NCBI GenBank assembly: GCA_030549335.1
Contig: CM060196.1
Span: forward strand, 9,377,501 to 9,441,500
Direction of reading: 5' to 3'
Length of the DNA: 64,000 nt
From: Pontederia crassipes
Lineage: Eukaryota; Streptophyta; Magnoliopsida; Commelinales; Pontederiaceae
Shown here: piece after piece, positions 49,205-62,399 of the stretch
Numbering within the stretch: the stretch's first letter is position 1
Layout: every line of letters starts with the position of its first letter
Position numbers and translations under genes: made by a program
The notes under the pieces: model-generated
Told to the model about the DNA's origin: nothing
Database searches by the model: none
The model's input: only the letters and a program-made list of their open reading frames with translations

Positions 49205-52200
49205 ATATAACTCATATAATATATGAATCAATAAGTTTTTGATATTTCTGGAAGTATTTTATATTTCAGAAGATTGTATAAGGACTTATCCTGATATTTA
49301 ATAGTCAATTAGTTTTATTTATAGAAGAAAGTGAGAGCAAGAAAATGAGGTTATTTTTTCGGCCAAATTTTCTAGCAAAAAAAAAATTAATGCAACGTCA
49401 GATTTATTTATTTTTATCAAATTTAGGCACCATTATAACATGTTATTTTAAGTATTCAAACGTCCTTCTTTTTTTTAAGAAAACGATGCATTAAGATTAG
49501 TCGAAAGAGCTCATAATATCATTATACAAAAAATTGAGGATTTTCGTAGATGTTAACGAGTCTGCTTCTACATTGACAAGTCTAAAAACATGTCTACTTA
49601 GCCTGGAGATACAAGTCCGAATATCACTTATGATATTGATGATACGAGGATTTGTTATCGAGGATGTTCACCGCAAGCTTAGAATCTAATCTTGCCTAAG
49701 TACTGTAATGCATGGTCCAAACTTTCGCCTCCCAAATCGAGTGAAAAAGTTACTCTTGCACGTATAAACTTAGTGTTAATTGAATAATTTTTTTTCTAAC
49801 GTGCGTGGTCGTCGATGTGACCTCGGCTGTCGCACTTTTTTTTTGTTTAGTTTATGTCAGAGTAGATGCATAAAATACGCCCAACAGCACCGCACGGCCA
49901 TAAACGAACCCTCCAAAAACGCCACTTGGCGTTCATGATCGACAAGTGGCGTCCTCATTGTTATACCACTCCAATGCTGCCATATTTCTTACTCTTCTTA
50001 TATAGTATATAACATGCATATTTATTTATATGTCATATTTTATGTTTTTAATTGCAACACCTTTAAAAATAATCTTTTGCTACTTTGTACTTTGGAGTAA
50101 GTAACTATTATAAGTCGATTATAGAATAAATAATATATATATATATATATATAGAGTAATGTACAAATTCTGCTTTGTCAAAAGCATCAACTGATGGGCA
50201 TATCATTATTCTCACCAAAAGTAATCAAACGTAGGTGACATAATTCTCATATGATCATTATAGTTCATTATTAAAAATTAGGTAATAAAGATTGTATGGA
50301 AAAAAAAGTAATATATATATATATATATATAGATCACAGTTGAATTTAACAGTTCACAAATAAACACTTATTTATACATATATTTTTATGGCACTTATTT
50401 GTAAACCATCAAATTACGATTCAATAATTATCCATATATATGAGTCAATTTTTAATTCTTAAATGATAATATTTTTTTAATAATCAATATCAATTAAAAT
50501 AATGTGATAATATCATTTCTAGACAATCAATAAAAATAGTGGTCAATAATATTTAATTCGAATCATTAGTTTAATTATTTATAAGTTGTTTAATAATTTT
50601 ATTTGAACCAATGGTAATATTGATAATACAATACTTTTATTTCCTTTGACTTTTATCACAATTCGATGTGTAATTACAATAATTTAATCGGTGTAGCTTT
50701 TTCTTTGTAGCTACGTTGTCATAAAAAGAATTATTTATTTTATTAGTATATTCTTTTCATGTTCGATAATCAATGACGAATCAAGGCAATTATAAGTACC
50801 TTTTTTTTAAAATAGAGAAATGCACTCTTTCATTAAAACATAGGATGGTAATATTTTCTGATATTTAAATAACTCCACAATGAATTCTCAAATTTAAAGA
50901 ATTTTGTCCTTAGGGGCAAAAGGATGGGGCATGGTCCTCACGAACCATAATTCGAGAATTGGGGAGAAGTATATTGCCTCCGTCATGTAACGTCTCCGAA
51001 TCGTGCGCTACATATGGATAATCAAATTAATTAATTATTAAATAAAAACTAATAAATTATAATCCTCCAACCGACCATATAAATAATGAATTTAGATAAA
51101 TTTATAAAATTTTGTAATGTTATACATTTTTCTAGTTATTTATAAATATTAAATATTTGTAATATACTTTAAAAAATTATTTTTAAACTTAAATCTTGAA
51201 GAATCGATACTCCATGGAGTTTTAATATATTTTTCGCGGCCACAATCATGAGAAGTTCTGCCGGTTGCAACAGTGTGAACACCATCTTTACAATATAATA
51301 TATTAATGTTATATTTTTCACGACTACAGTCGTTGAAAATTTGGACGACTGTAATCGTGGGAATGTCATCCTTCGCATATAAATAGAGTGTTGTCACATA
51401 AGTTATTATTTTATATTTTGGACGGCTTTAGCCGTCGAAAAATTTATCAGAACTTGTGAGGGATATGCGACCATCGATAATCGTTCGTCGGGAAATCGTT
51501 TGGCAATCAGAAGTGAATTAAATTTGAGGCGGGGACAGGGCCAAGTAGCATATCATCCGAGTAGAGCAGTCTCACACAACAAAGAGCAATATTGTTACAT
51601 ATGTTTTGCTTTCATCGGTAAGTACCATTGTCATAATAGGACTTGCGTCTTCGATTCACTTAACTCACCTTCCAATTAGTACACTTTATCAATCCTCTTT
51701 TTTTTTCTCTTATTTGATTAGCTTGTCAAATATATTTGGACTCATTAGTACAATCAACACAAAAATGGAAAAAAAGAAAAAAGATTCATCAATCGAAAGA
51801 TGTCATGTACATGTGGTCAATCAGAACTCAAATAAAATTAATCGAGATAACCATTTTCATTAATGTTACATGATCAAAAAAATGATAATATTGATAAGGT
51901 GAAATATTATCTTGATCGATAATAGAGATAGATGCGGCATATTTATCGCAATGGCATTTGTCACATCCACACAAGGTGCGACAACTACTTACATGTATGA
52001 CATCTTTTGTTGAGACCAGTGAACTACGAAAAATTATGCATTCATTTAATTTATATTTTTGAAGTCTTCTGTGTTCAAGAAGGAGATAATTTATTTATTT
52101 TTAGAGAATTTCTTTTGAATTCATTTTTTATTTAAGTTTGGATAATTTTATGATAGAAAAATAAAATGTCTAAAAAATGACCGAGAAAAGACAAGTTCAG

Positions 52201-52385
52201 AGCTCAAATGCACTGTCACAGCCGTGCCTATAGTTATAACCGTCATGCTTTCATATCGTACGCAAGCCTCGGTCACGATCGTGCCTTCTCACGGTCGTAC
52301 CCATAATCATGGTCGTCTTGCGACGTGCACAATCGTGAGTGCGTTGAAGCCAACAAAGAGAATCATCTTGCCCATGGACGTGACG
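49205..52385. other. AT-rich repeat-containing DNA, including a decayed CACTA scrap
   Basis: No gene is seen. TA repeats lie near 50133 and 50310. Around 51225-51510, motifs such as GACGGCTTTAGCCGTCGAAA and ACGACTGTAATCGTGGG look like decayed CACTA subterminal repeats. From 52200 the host sequence has repeated CACGGTCGTG-like words, into which the large CACTA element inserted. Confidence 0.45.
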
Positions 52386-52388
52386 AAA

Positions 52389-53075
52389 CACTACAAGAAA
52401 AAGTCGTATTTCCGACGGTCCATTTTCGACGGCCCGAAATCCGTCTTAAATATCGACGGTTTTTCTGACGGATCTTCCAAATCGTCGATATTTTCGTCAG
52501 ATAATTTTCGACGGTTTAACCCGTCTAAAATTTCGACGATGATAAATTCGTCGGAAGATTCCGTCGAAAATATTTATACTTCGACGGTTATGACCGTCGA
52601 TATTTTCGACGGTTTATCTAATCGCCGAAACTTCCGGCGGTCTGAACCGTCGAAAAATTTCAAGACTGGTTGCGCATAATTATTGAACTTATCGACGATT
52701 TTGACCGTCGAAATTTGCGACGTTCAAAGCAACCGTCGATATTTAGGCGGTCATAACCGTCGATAGTATTTAAATAAAATATTTCACCTTACTTTTTTCG
52801 ACGGCCTCAACCGTCGAAAATGGAAATTTATAATTTACACAACCTACGTATCTGTCGATGTTTTTTAAAAATTATCATTAAGGGAATCGACGGCTAAAAC
52901 TGTCGATATTTCGACGGTTTAAAGAATCGTCAAAATTATCGACGGCTAAAACCGTCGATATTTCGACGGTTTGAATACCGGCGAAACTATCGACGGTTTT
53001 TCCAGCGGATTGGAGCCGTCGAAATGTGAATTAATATAATATTATATTTACCTATGTTGCGGCGCTTTCGACCGT
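52389..53075. repeat. Left subterminal CGACGG/CCGTCG dyad array
   Basis: About 15-20 copies of CGACGGT and CCGTCGAAA/CCGTCGATA, often facing each other across 4-10 bp so that each pair can form a small hairpin. In known CACTA elements subterminal repeats bind the TNPA-type protein. That function is inferred here from position. Confidence 0.85.
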
Positions 53076-53109
53076 CAAAAAGTGGTTATATAAAAATCCG
53101 ACCGCACTC

Positions 53110-53550
53110 TTACTGTCAAAGTTTTGAATGTTCGTCCGCCGCCGCCCGTTTCGTCCGCCGTTCGTCCAGCCGTCGACCACCTCCCGCCCGAAGCTTCCGC
53201 CGCCGACCATCTCCGACGCAAGTAGGTCCGATCCCCGCCTCCTTTGATATATAATTTTTCTCTCCTTCGACCATCTCCGTGCGACGGCCAGTTCCGGCCG
53301 CCATTCGCGCGCAGCGGCCAGATCCGGCCGCCATTCGCACCGTCGGCTAGATCCGGCCGCCATTCGCGCACGGCGGCGCGGCGGCCAGATCCGGCCGCCA
53401 TTCGCACGCGGCGACGGCGGCCAGATCCGGCCGCCAGTCGCGCGCGGCGGCCAGATCCGGCCGCCCTCCACGCGCGACGGCCAGATCCGGCCGCCCTCCG
53501 TGCGCGGCGGCCAGATCCGGCCGCCCTAGCGCGGCGGCGGCCAGATCCGC
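53110..53550. repeat. GC-rich leader array, GGCCAGATCCGGCCGCC repeats
   Basis: The core CCAGATCCGGCCGCC recurs about nine times at roughly 30-40 bp between 53280 and 53550. The whole block is very GC- and CpG-rich. Maize Spm has a GC-rich, repeat-containing downstream control region in its untranslated leader, a target of methylation control. This block has the same place and composition. The Arg/Ala/Pro-rich frames on both strands here are artefacts. Confidence 0.75.
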
Positions 53551-54536
53551 AATTTATTAAACAAGCAAGTTTTTCATCACCGATTTTGGCATCATCACCA
53601 AGAAGCATCACTTTGATTTTGGCATCAAATCATCTTTGGACTTGAGATTGTTGTCAACCATATCTTTGTTCAACTCAAAGTTTACATGCATCTGGCTTCT
53701 GCCAGCTAAAATAAGGGAAACTTGATGGATCTATAGACTGCACTTGGATTTTCCATCTCCACCTTCATAGGCAAAGCCTTAGATCAAGGTTTTTGATAAA
53801 TAGGAGAAGCTCAGGATTGCTTTTCCTTTGTTAAATTAGATATACTTATTGCTGAAAAATAGTATTTATTTAGCTGGCATAGAGTTTGAGATAATCAGGT
53901 TATGATCGCAATTCTTTTCTCATTTTATATGGAATGTAAATGAAGTGCTGGCTGCTAGAGATAAGCTGCATCTATAAGCCTTGCATATCATTCATTCTGT
54001 CTGTGTGCTCTAAAAGTATGTGGAATCTAGAGCGTTGGTTGATTTATAGGATCAATTTTCTTATATAACTGTAAATGACCCATTAATATTTGTTGATCAT
54101 ATGTGATGAACTTTGTAACTCTGTGATATTGATGATTGAATGAAATTGTCAAGGTTTTGCTTAAAGCCTAATATAGAGGCTTTTTTTTCTTCTTTTTGGT
54201 TCTTTTGGTCCATGGTTTTACTTCTCAAAGGCCGACTCAAGTGTTGGTCCGAGAATTCATTTGAACCAGATTTCGTTGCTTGTGTCACAAAAAAGTACTT
54301 GTTTCGTCTTTTAACATCGGTATAATGATTCTGCTGATTTAGTCGTCTTGAATAAGTCTTTTTTTGTCCCTGGTTACATGAGGCCCACGAGCCTAATACA
54401 ATTAGGAAAGATAGGATGTGCGGGTTGTAGTCTAACCTTATATGCTTAGATTGCGCTTGTTTCATATTCATTTTTCTTTCCTTATACAATTTTGTATGAC
54501 TGAAATTTTTTATGATTTGCAAATAATGCAGTCATT

Positions 54537-57500
54537 ATGTCATACTTGAACGATCGTCGATGGATGTACAAAAGAAATAATCCTGGTCGTAGAGGCTTGA
54601 CACAAGAATTTATAGATGGTGTTGACTATTATGTTACTGTGGCTTGTCAATCTTTACAATTTCAGCGGGAGGGAGCAATTAGGTGTCCTTGTTTGAAATG
54701 TGCTAGCACAAAGTTACAGACGATAGAGACTGTCAAAGTTCACTTATATAGAAAGGATTTCAAACCTAATTATTGGGAATTGAATGATTTAGGCGAAGGA
54801 GCGCCTTCGACAAGCGTCCCAAATGAAGGTCTTCATTTTGTGGATCCTGAACCAACATTTGCTTCGCAATATGAACAGTCTGTTTATGACGCAGCTGCAA
54901 CTGAGTATGGCAATATTAGATTTGAGCAGAATGAAGAGGCACCAAATCCAGAAGCAAGAGATTTTTATGACTTACTAAACGCATCGAGCCAACCCTTATG
55001 GTCTGGGTGTGAAAGTCATTCGGAACTATCACTTGCTGTTAGATTGTTGAATCTGAAAGCCGACCACAATATTTCATAAGCATGTTTTGATGCATTTCTA
55101 GATATTTTAAAAGAGGTCACACCAACTGGGGCTCGTATTCCTGAAAATTTTTATAGGACAAAAAGATTGGTCAGTAAACTTGGTCTTGGCTCAACTAAAA
55201 TAGATTGTTGTCGTGATGGTTGTATGTTATATTACGGCGAGGACATCAATCTAAATTAATGCAAGTTTTGTGGGGCCGAACGATATAGAGTGACTAACAA
55301 GTCTCAAGTCGCTGTGAAAAGAATGCATTATTTGCCTCTTATTCCAATGCTTAAAAGACTATACTCGTCTATAGGGTCAGCGTCGCAGATGAAGTGGCAT
55401 GCACAGCATAATACTTCTGAAGGTGTAATGCTTCACCCATCGGATGGTGAAGCGTGGAAACATTTTGATCGTAAGCATCCTGATTTTGCTAGGGACCAAA
55501 GGAACATAAGGCTCGGATTATGCGCAGATGGTTTTACACCATATGGTCAAACATCAGTTCCTTATTCATGTTGGTCGGTAACAATAACACCTTATAATTT
55601 GCCACCTGGAATTTGTATGTCCGCACCTTATATGTTTTTGACATGCATTATTCCTGGTCCTCAGAGTCCTAAACAGAGGATAGACGTGTATTTACAACCT
55701 CTAATAGACGAGCTAAAAGAACTGTGGGATGGTGTCGTCGCTTATGATGTGTCGACCAAACAAAATTTCACATTGAGAGATGCCTTATTGTGGACTGTTA
55801 ATGACTTTCCAGCCTACGAGATGTTGTCTGATTGGATGACTGCAGGGAAATTAGCTTGTCCATCTTGCATGGAACACTCGGATGCGTTCACTTTGAGAAA
55901 TGGGGGTAAAAATACTTAGTTTGATTGCCACACACGGTTTCTTACAGCTGGTCATCCGTACAGAAATAACCAAAATGCATTTCGACGGAATAGGGTTGTG
56001 GAAGACATGCCTCCGGTCAGACGCTCAGGAGCTCAATTACGTCGCATTGTCAATGCTTTATGCAGAATTGTCGACGACCCAAATGTCACATACAATGAGT
56101 ATGGTGTTTGTCATAATTGGACCAAACGAAATATATTCTGGGATTTACCTTATTGGTCTGATTGTTTGATACGTCATAACTTGGACGTCATGCACATTGA
56201 GAGAAATGTGTTTGAAAATGTATTCAACACCGTAATGGACATTAAGGGTAAAACAAAGGACAACCTCAAAGCGAGACTAGATTTGAAGGAGTACTGTCGA
56301 CGGTCAGAGTTGCACTTAGCGACTTTACCTAACGGAAGAATATCTAAACCAAAAGCAAGTTATGTTCTCACTAAGGAGCAGAAGACCCAAGTGTGTCGCT
56401 GGATCCAAGAGCTGAGAATGTCGGATGGTTATGCATCAAATCTGACCCGATGTGTGGACATGAATAACTTGCGTTTGTTTGGCATGAAAAGTCACGACTG
56501 TCACATATTCATGGAAACTTTGCTTCCTACTGCTTTTTCTTCACTCCCGGATAAGATTTGGAAGCCGATAACGGAGTTGAGTCAATTTTTCAAAGAGGTG
56601 TGTTCTACAACATTAACGGTGGAAAATATGATCCAATTGAAACATAATATTCCGATAACATTATGTAAGTTGGAACGAATATTTCCACCGGGATTCTTTG
56701 ATTCCATGAAGCACTTACCTATTCATCTGCCATATGAGGCAAGGGCAGGTGGACCAGTACAATATAGGTGGATGTATCCTTTTGAAAGATATCTCAATCG
56801 AATAAAAAGGACGATTAAGAACAAAGCACGTGTCGAAGGATCCATTTGTGAAGCGTATATTATTCAGGAGATTTCATACTTCTGTTCTTACTACTTCGAG
56901 TCCCATGTTAAGTGTGCGAGGACCAGAGTCCGTCGAAATGATGAAGTTCCAGAAGAACAGTCTGACGTGGCATCTTTGTCGCTCTTCAATCAGTTAGGAC
57001 GACATTTTGGGAAGCCAAGGAGTAGATGGCTCAGTGATGCAGAATTCAAGTCTGCCACCAATCATGTCCTTCTAAACACGCCGGAGGTGCAAAGCTACAT
57101 TAAGTAAGTTTAATATCCATGCGTTCTTTTGTTTAACGTCTTCCCAAACACCATTTTGATTTAGCAATCACTTCGTATGTAGTGCTTTCTTGCAATACTA
57201 CATTGTCCTTGAAGAACATGTACAAGATAGAATCGAGAATGATTTCGCACCGTGGTTTAAGGAACAGGTAATTATCAAAATATTTGAAGTAATTTGATGT
57301 CTTCAGCGTCTACTATACTCATTTATTTTCATATTAGGTTCTCAATACCGGCACGGCGACTGGTCTCCATAATTTAGCATGGGGACCCGCTCGAGAGGTG
57401 AAAAGTTGGCCGGTGTATTTTGTGAATGGTTATAAGTTTCACACTGAAACTTGGTCGATCGGGAAGAAAACCGTGAACAGTGGAGTATGTGTCATGGGAT

Positions 57501-58063
57501 CCACGGACGGAGAAAATGAGCGTGACTACTACGGTGTTCTCAAAGACATTATTCAGCTGCAATATACTGGAGGTAATAAAGTCACATTATTTTAGTGTAA
57601 TTGGTTTGATCCAAAGAAAAGGAGAGGGATGCGAGTTCACAAAGATTTCAAAATAGTTGAAATACGTCACAATAGGTGTTATGATCGTTTTGATCCTTTC
57701 ATTATTCCGTCTTCTACAAGACAAGTATATTACGTGCCATATCCGGAGAAGACCAGGGACAAATCACAATGGTGGGTTGTAATAAAGACGAAGGCAAGAA
57801 GCAGGATAGAAGTTGATGGTGCATTGCAATGTGCCTTTCAAGATGACTCGCAGACGTCTGTGGCCCCTATTGTCGACACCGAATTAGTCGATGATCTACA
57901 TGATTCGGAACACGTATTTGAAGACTTCGATAACGTCGACATACAAAATGATGAAAAGGATTCGGACGAAGATGAATTTGAAACTACGACGACTTCTGAT
58001 GATGATGATGATGATGATGATGATGACGGGTACCAGTCATGTGGAAATTCAGATGATGAGTAA
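54537..58063 (+). pseudogene. CACTA TNPD-like (TNP2) transposase, four in-frame stops
   Basis: The reading frame starts at MSYLNDRRWMYKRN just after an acceptor site (54531). It holds a transposase-associated domain with CPCLKC (residues about 1-90), then a TNP2 core including the C-rich CKFCGAERYRV segment, a transposase core with HNLDVMHIERNVFENV, and a DUF4218-like region (LRLFGMKSHDCHIFMETLLP, LPDKIWKPITELSQFF). After an intron (donor at about 57103) comes a short exon with FLQYYIVLEEHVQDRIEND. A DUF4216-like domain (YYGVLKDIIQLQY, WFDPKKRRGMRVHKDF) and an acidic Asp-run tail end at 58063. The frame is interrupted by TAA 55077-55079, TAA 55257-55259, TAG 55917-55919 and TAG 57593-57595, with no frameshift seen. 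The gene is therefore dead by point changes only. Confidence 0.92.
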
Positions 58064-58211
58064 AGGTGTCTTTACTTGTCGTCACGAATTATCAATTTAT
58101 TTTTACCTTACAACTAGGATATTTTATTACGAATGTACACATCTTATGGATTGTTCATTTACGACTCATATTCATTTTGTTTGAGGCAATAGTTTGTTTG
58201 AGGCGTTAGCG

Positions 58212-60458
58212 ATGCATGTGGACAAACAATCGGATCAACAAATGCCTGACGCGGACGATGCATTCTTATATTCGCTACCATCTCGTGAGTGTTTGAAATA
58301 ATGATCAGAAGAAGTCATTCGTAAAAGCTTATTCGAATTAATTTGTTTATTTTTTTATAAGCGCCTCCGGATATTAGAAATTGGTTCTCGAGTTATATGT
58401 ACAATTCCGTTACTCAAGATGCAACACAAGACGTAGCCAAACATAGTCAGGTCGAGACGTTGTGACATTTGAATTTTTTGTCAATTGTGAATTTGACTTG
58501 TAATAAATTTTCTACTTTGCAGATATATCAATTTGGTAAAAGTAAAAACAAAAGAAAGGAGCCGGTCGTCCCTAGAGCTCTCAGTACTCCGTGTGCTCCT
58601 CCGTCAGCCACGGGCATTCGCATAACAGAGCGTTCTTCTCCTCCGTCAGCTCCTCGATCAGCCACGGGCATTCGCATAATAGAACGTTCTACTCCGCCGG
58701 GTCCTTCCTCTCACGCTGATATTGCGGACTTAGATACACAATTACCACAATAACCTGTCAGAGCTCATTGTTCCGTGAAAGACTCGGAACAGGCTTCGTC
58801 AAATCGTGTTTACAAAGCATACGTGCAGCCAGATGGGAATTTATGGTAAGTGTTATTTTATGTATATCGAATCCTTATTCATGCTTTGATTCAGCCATGA
58901 CATTTTATAATTCTGTGTCCTTCAAGATTTGTACCGTCGAAACTAGCGGCTGCAGCAGTTACTAAAGTATTGCGACATAGATATACTGAAGCGTGGCTTA
59001 CATGGAGGGAAGTTCCTTATGCCACGAGACAGATGTTATTTAATGAATTTCAGGTATCATTAGAAGCCAACATCATCATTAATATTTTTCTTCGTCATGC
59101 ACATTAATTATTTTTAAACACTTACAGGCTGATGTGTGGTGGGAGCCCGAGCATACGAAAAAAATGTGGAAGGCTTTTAACTCTCGGTGCTCAAAGAAAT
59201 TATCCGCGATGCTTTCTGAAGCTCGAGCTGACGGAGAACGACCCAATTGGATCCCCGAGGCCGTTTGGATCGATTTGCTAGGAAAGTGGTCCACCGAGGA
59301 GTACAAAGTGAAATGCGAAAAAGCAAAAACCAGTCGAGAGTCCGACCAGGGAGCGTGCTTGCATTCGGGCGGATGTCTATCCACGAGCACGATTGCTAAG
59401 AAAATGGTAAGGTCTTTCGCCGAACTCAAGACGAAATATTATACTTTAAGAAAATGGTAAGTAATTTGCAAATTTTAAAATATTATCTCATTGCTTTCTA
59501 GTTTTTATGGTGAAAATTTAGAAGTGTTACAAGAATCCTATAATTGGATTTGAAAAAAAATGATAAAAATAAGAGGAAATATAAGTTTCTCACAGGAGAA
59601 TTCTAAAATCTATGAGGAAAACAGGGAATTAATATCACGAAATACATTTAAGGGGCTAAATACATTAAGATATCAATGTCGGATATGGGAGGGGGTATCA
59701 AAAAATTTGTTTGAGTTCATTTCATATATTGCTTTACATTGAAAATATGGTGCTGATAATAACATAAAATATCATTTTCACATCACATCAGTGCCCTCTA
59801 ATGTAATTCTTTTGTCATGTCCCTAACATTAAAATATTATCTCATTGCAGGAGAAAGAGACGGTTAGACCACCGACTCAGGACGAAATATTTCTCCGAAC
59901 CCATCAGAAGAAGAACAAAGAATGGGTCTCGAGTTATGCCCGGGAGACATATGTATGTAAATTTTTGTGCCTTTACTTTTTTCTAAATTGCAAGTTAATA
60001 ATTAATTAACAAAACTTTGAAGTCGATCACCTAGTCGTCGTTTGTAGTTAATTATTTTCTTTATATTTTAGGAGTCTTATAAAACAAAAGAAGTTGATCA
60101 TATTACACAAGCCACGCAGGAGGGGACCACACCGTTGACCCCAAGACAACTTTGGACGGACCACGTCGGCGTGAAGAAGGGTCGCATTTACGGACTTGGA
60201 TCTTCTGTGAGTGACACAGATATTGGATATGGTCGACGAAGTACTTCAGGTTCATCTCCTTCTACTATGCAAGAAATTGTGGATCAAGTGACCATCAAGA
60301 TTAGGGAAGAGGTCAGACAGGAATTCGAAGAACGTGAACGTCGTAACAGGGATGAAATGAAGAAAATGATGCGTGCCTTCATGCGTGGCGAATTGAATGA
60401 CGACGACGCCGAGGTAGATTCATATATTGGACATAATTATTTTTGGAATTTGCTTTAA
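58212..60458 (+). CDS. CACTA TNPA-like protein (Ptta/En-Spm family)
   Basis: Proposed exons: about 58212-58285 (ATG, MHVDKQSDQQMPDADD), about 58363-58459, 58523 onward, 58927-59053, 59128 to about 59405, 59851-59952 and 60072-60458; the first three joins are tentative. The core reads KLAAAAVTKVLRHRYTEAW, QADVWWEPEHTKKMWKAF, then EARADGERPNWIPEAVWIDL and EYKVKCEKAKTSRESDQGAC. It continues as PPTQDEIFLRTHQKKNKEWV with a C-terminal coiled coil (IKIREEVRQEFEERERRNRD). This is the plant transposase family that in En/Spm binds subterminal repeats. It is not certain that the gene is intact. No stop was found inside the exons that I trust (58927-60458). Confidence 0.75.
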
Positions 60459-61049
60459 TATGATGCATCATTGTACTCATTAGATTCATATACACTTTGA
60501 CACTAACTTAGATTTTACTCTTCATCCCTTTCAGTTAGATCTGTAGGCTTTCAAAATTTTCACCGAAAATGGAGTGCAGACAGTTGGATCATGTAAATGT
60601 CAGTATTTAGTATAAACTTGTTAGTTTACGCTCGATTTTGAGATGTCGGCGTTAGCTTGTTAGTTTACGCATCTTCTAGATTTATCAATTTTGAAGATGC
60701 ACAATCAATTATTCATCAAATTATGTTGATGTTAAATTGAAATAATGTTTTTATATTTTAGATTTTAGATTCAATTAGATTGTGATTACGCATCTTCAAA
60801 ACTGAATTCATGTTTTTTTTGCATTTATATGTTATAACTTTTACTCCATTTTCAATTTTGTGCAGTGATGTTTTGCGACGAAGATGATATGCGAATTGAA
60901 CTTCAGCTCTTCGTCGTGACGAAGACGTTATGCCGTTCAATTTGTGAATTAAGCACGCCGTTCCATTATCTCGTTCCACTATGGTTGACGTTATTAAATC
61001 TGTGAATTATGGATTATGTTTCATGTTTGGATACCCTTATGCCGAATTG

Positions 61050-61145
61050 AACTATCAGTGATGTGATGTGATGTGATGTGCTTTATATGTGAATTACGAT
61101 ATTGCTGTGATGGATTGCTGTGATGGATTGCTGTGATGTGCTTTA
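61050..61145. repeat. Short direct repeats GTGATGT and GATGGATTGCT
   Basis: TGATG repeats (TGATGTGATGTGATGTGATG) are followed by three copies of TTGCTGTGATG. They are located in the 3' non-coding part of the CACTA element. Confidence 0.8.
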
Positions 61146-61239
61146 TTTCAATCTGTGCCATTCAATTGAACTGTTGAATGTGTTGTATTATCTGAGAATT
61201 ATCTGTGAATTCATTATTTTTTTTAAAAATTTTTTACGT

Positions 61240-61835
61240 TTCCGACGGTCCTGACCGTCGGAAACAGCTGAAATATTATAATTTTCAGCGAATTTTTTCG
61301 ATACTTACCGACGATTATATCCGTCGGTACACAATTATCGACGGTCGTAGCCCACGAGTAAAAGCCGTCGATACTAGATTGTCGACGGTTTTAACCGTCG
61401 ATAAAATCGACGGTTCAAGCCGCCGATATATATCGACGGTTAAAACCGTCGATAGTTTCCACGGTTCAAGCCGCCGATAGATATCGACGGCACGAACCGC
61501 CGATACTATCGACGGTTTAAGCCGCCGATAAATATCGACGGCTCGAACCGTCAATACTATTGTCGGTTCAAACCGTCGATATATATCGGCGGTCCTGCCC
61601 GTCGATAATATTGACGGTTCGCACCGTCGATATTTAACGTTCGACTGCCGAGCCCGCCAGCTAGACCGTCTGTAATACCGACGGTTCAAAAGAAACCGTC
61701 GCAAAAAATTTGCGACGAGCCTTTTTCACACGATCATTGTCCGTCGAAAGAACCGTCGGAAATTGCGATTTTCGACGGATCTAGCTAATTTACCGACGGT
61801 TAGGACCGTCGGTAAAAGGCAGTTTTCTTGTAGTG
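61240..61835. repeat. Right subterminal dyad array of the CACTA element
   Basis: About 14 pairs of CGACGGTT....AACCGTCGAT-type hairpins at about 30-bp steps, very regular between 61320 and 61640. Variation is mostly CCGTCG to CCGCCG. Ends with the TTTTCTTGTAGTG terminus. The arginine-rich minus-strand frame is an artefact of the repeats. Confidence 0.9.
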
Positions 61836-61838
61836 AAA

Positions 61839-62100
61839 TGTTTCACAGTCGTGAGCGCAAGTTGTTAGAGGACATAGTCTCAGTCACGGCCATGATGGTG
61901 CATGTCACGGCCGTGATGTTATCCCCTTTGTATCCATGCTTGGATGCCTTATAGCAATGCACATGCTTCCATTTCTATGAATGTCACTCCATTCTGCCTC
62001 AACGTACCCGCACAAGGAACCCAACCCCCACTTCCCCAGTTCTTATAAATAAACCGTCCCACCTGACCCGAATAAGGTCCCGGGGTGATACGCCTCAGAA
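61839..62100. other. Host sequence flanking the CACTA element
   Basis: It contains GTCACGGCC.TGATG repeats like the DNA left of the element (52200-52385), so both flanks belong to one older repeat cut by the insertion. Confidence 0.5.
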
Positions 62101-62399
62101 ACCATCTAATATTCTTGCCTATACAACAAAGATAGTTGTCATCTTAGATGAGAATAGTCTATCATTATGCACCTTTCAAGTGAGCCATAACGAGAACGCA
62201 AATAAAGATTGAAAGTTACGACTAGACACCCTGACTAATGATATACCTTCCATGGCCATCCCCAAACTCCCAAATACGTTGATAGTCAAAAGTATAAAAA
62301 TTGAGATTGAAAACTATTCCACAAATCACAAGCAATTGGGTATACAAAGAACAAATGAGTGGAAGCCTCAAGCCCAAGGCCACACAAAAGGGCATGCAA

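Larger units (their letters stand above)
52389..61835 (+). mobile_element. Full-length CACTA (En/Spm-like) transposon, 9447 bp
   Basis: The left end CACTACAAGAAAAAGTCG and right end GGCAGTTTTCTTGTAGTG form the inverted termini. A 3-bp target duplication AAA flanks it (52386-52388, 61836-61838), as expected for CACTA elements. Order of parts: left subterminal repeats, a GC-rich repeat leader, an intron, a TNPD-like gene (54537-58063), a TNPA-like gene (58212-60458) and right subterminal repeats. The TNPD frame carries four stop codons, so this copy cannot make that protein and would depend on another. Smaller relatives lie at 5130, 8658 and 20054, and another copy starts at 63881. Confidence 0.95.

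Noticed and set aside
53052..53645. Arg/Ala/Pro-rich frames of 130-178 codons on both strands
   Set aside because: They come from the GC-rich GGCCAGATCCGGCCGCC array. Frames open on both strands are expected from such DNA.
61240..61835. Regularly spaced repeats resembling a CRISPR array
   Set aside because: The repeats are short palindromic transposon subterminal motifs with variable spacing in a plant CACTA element, not repeat-spacer units.
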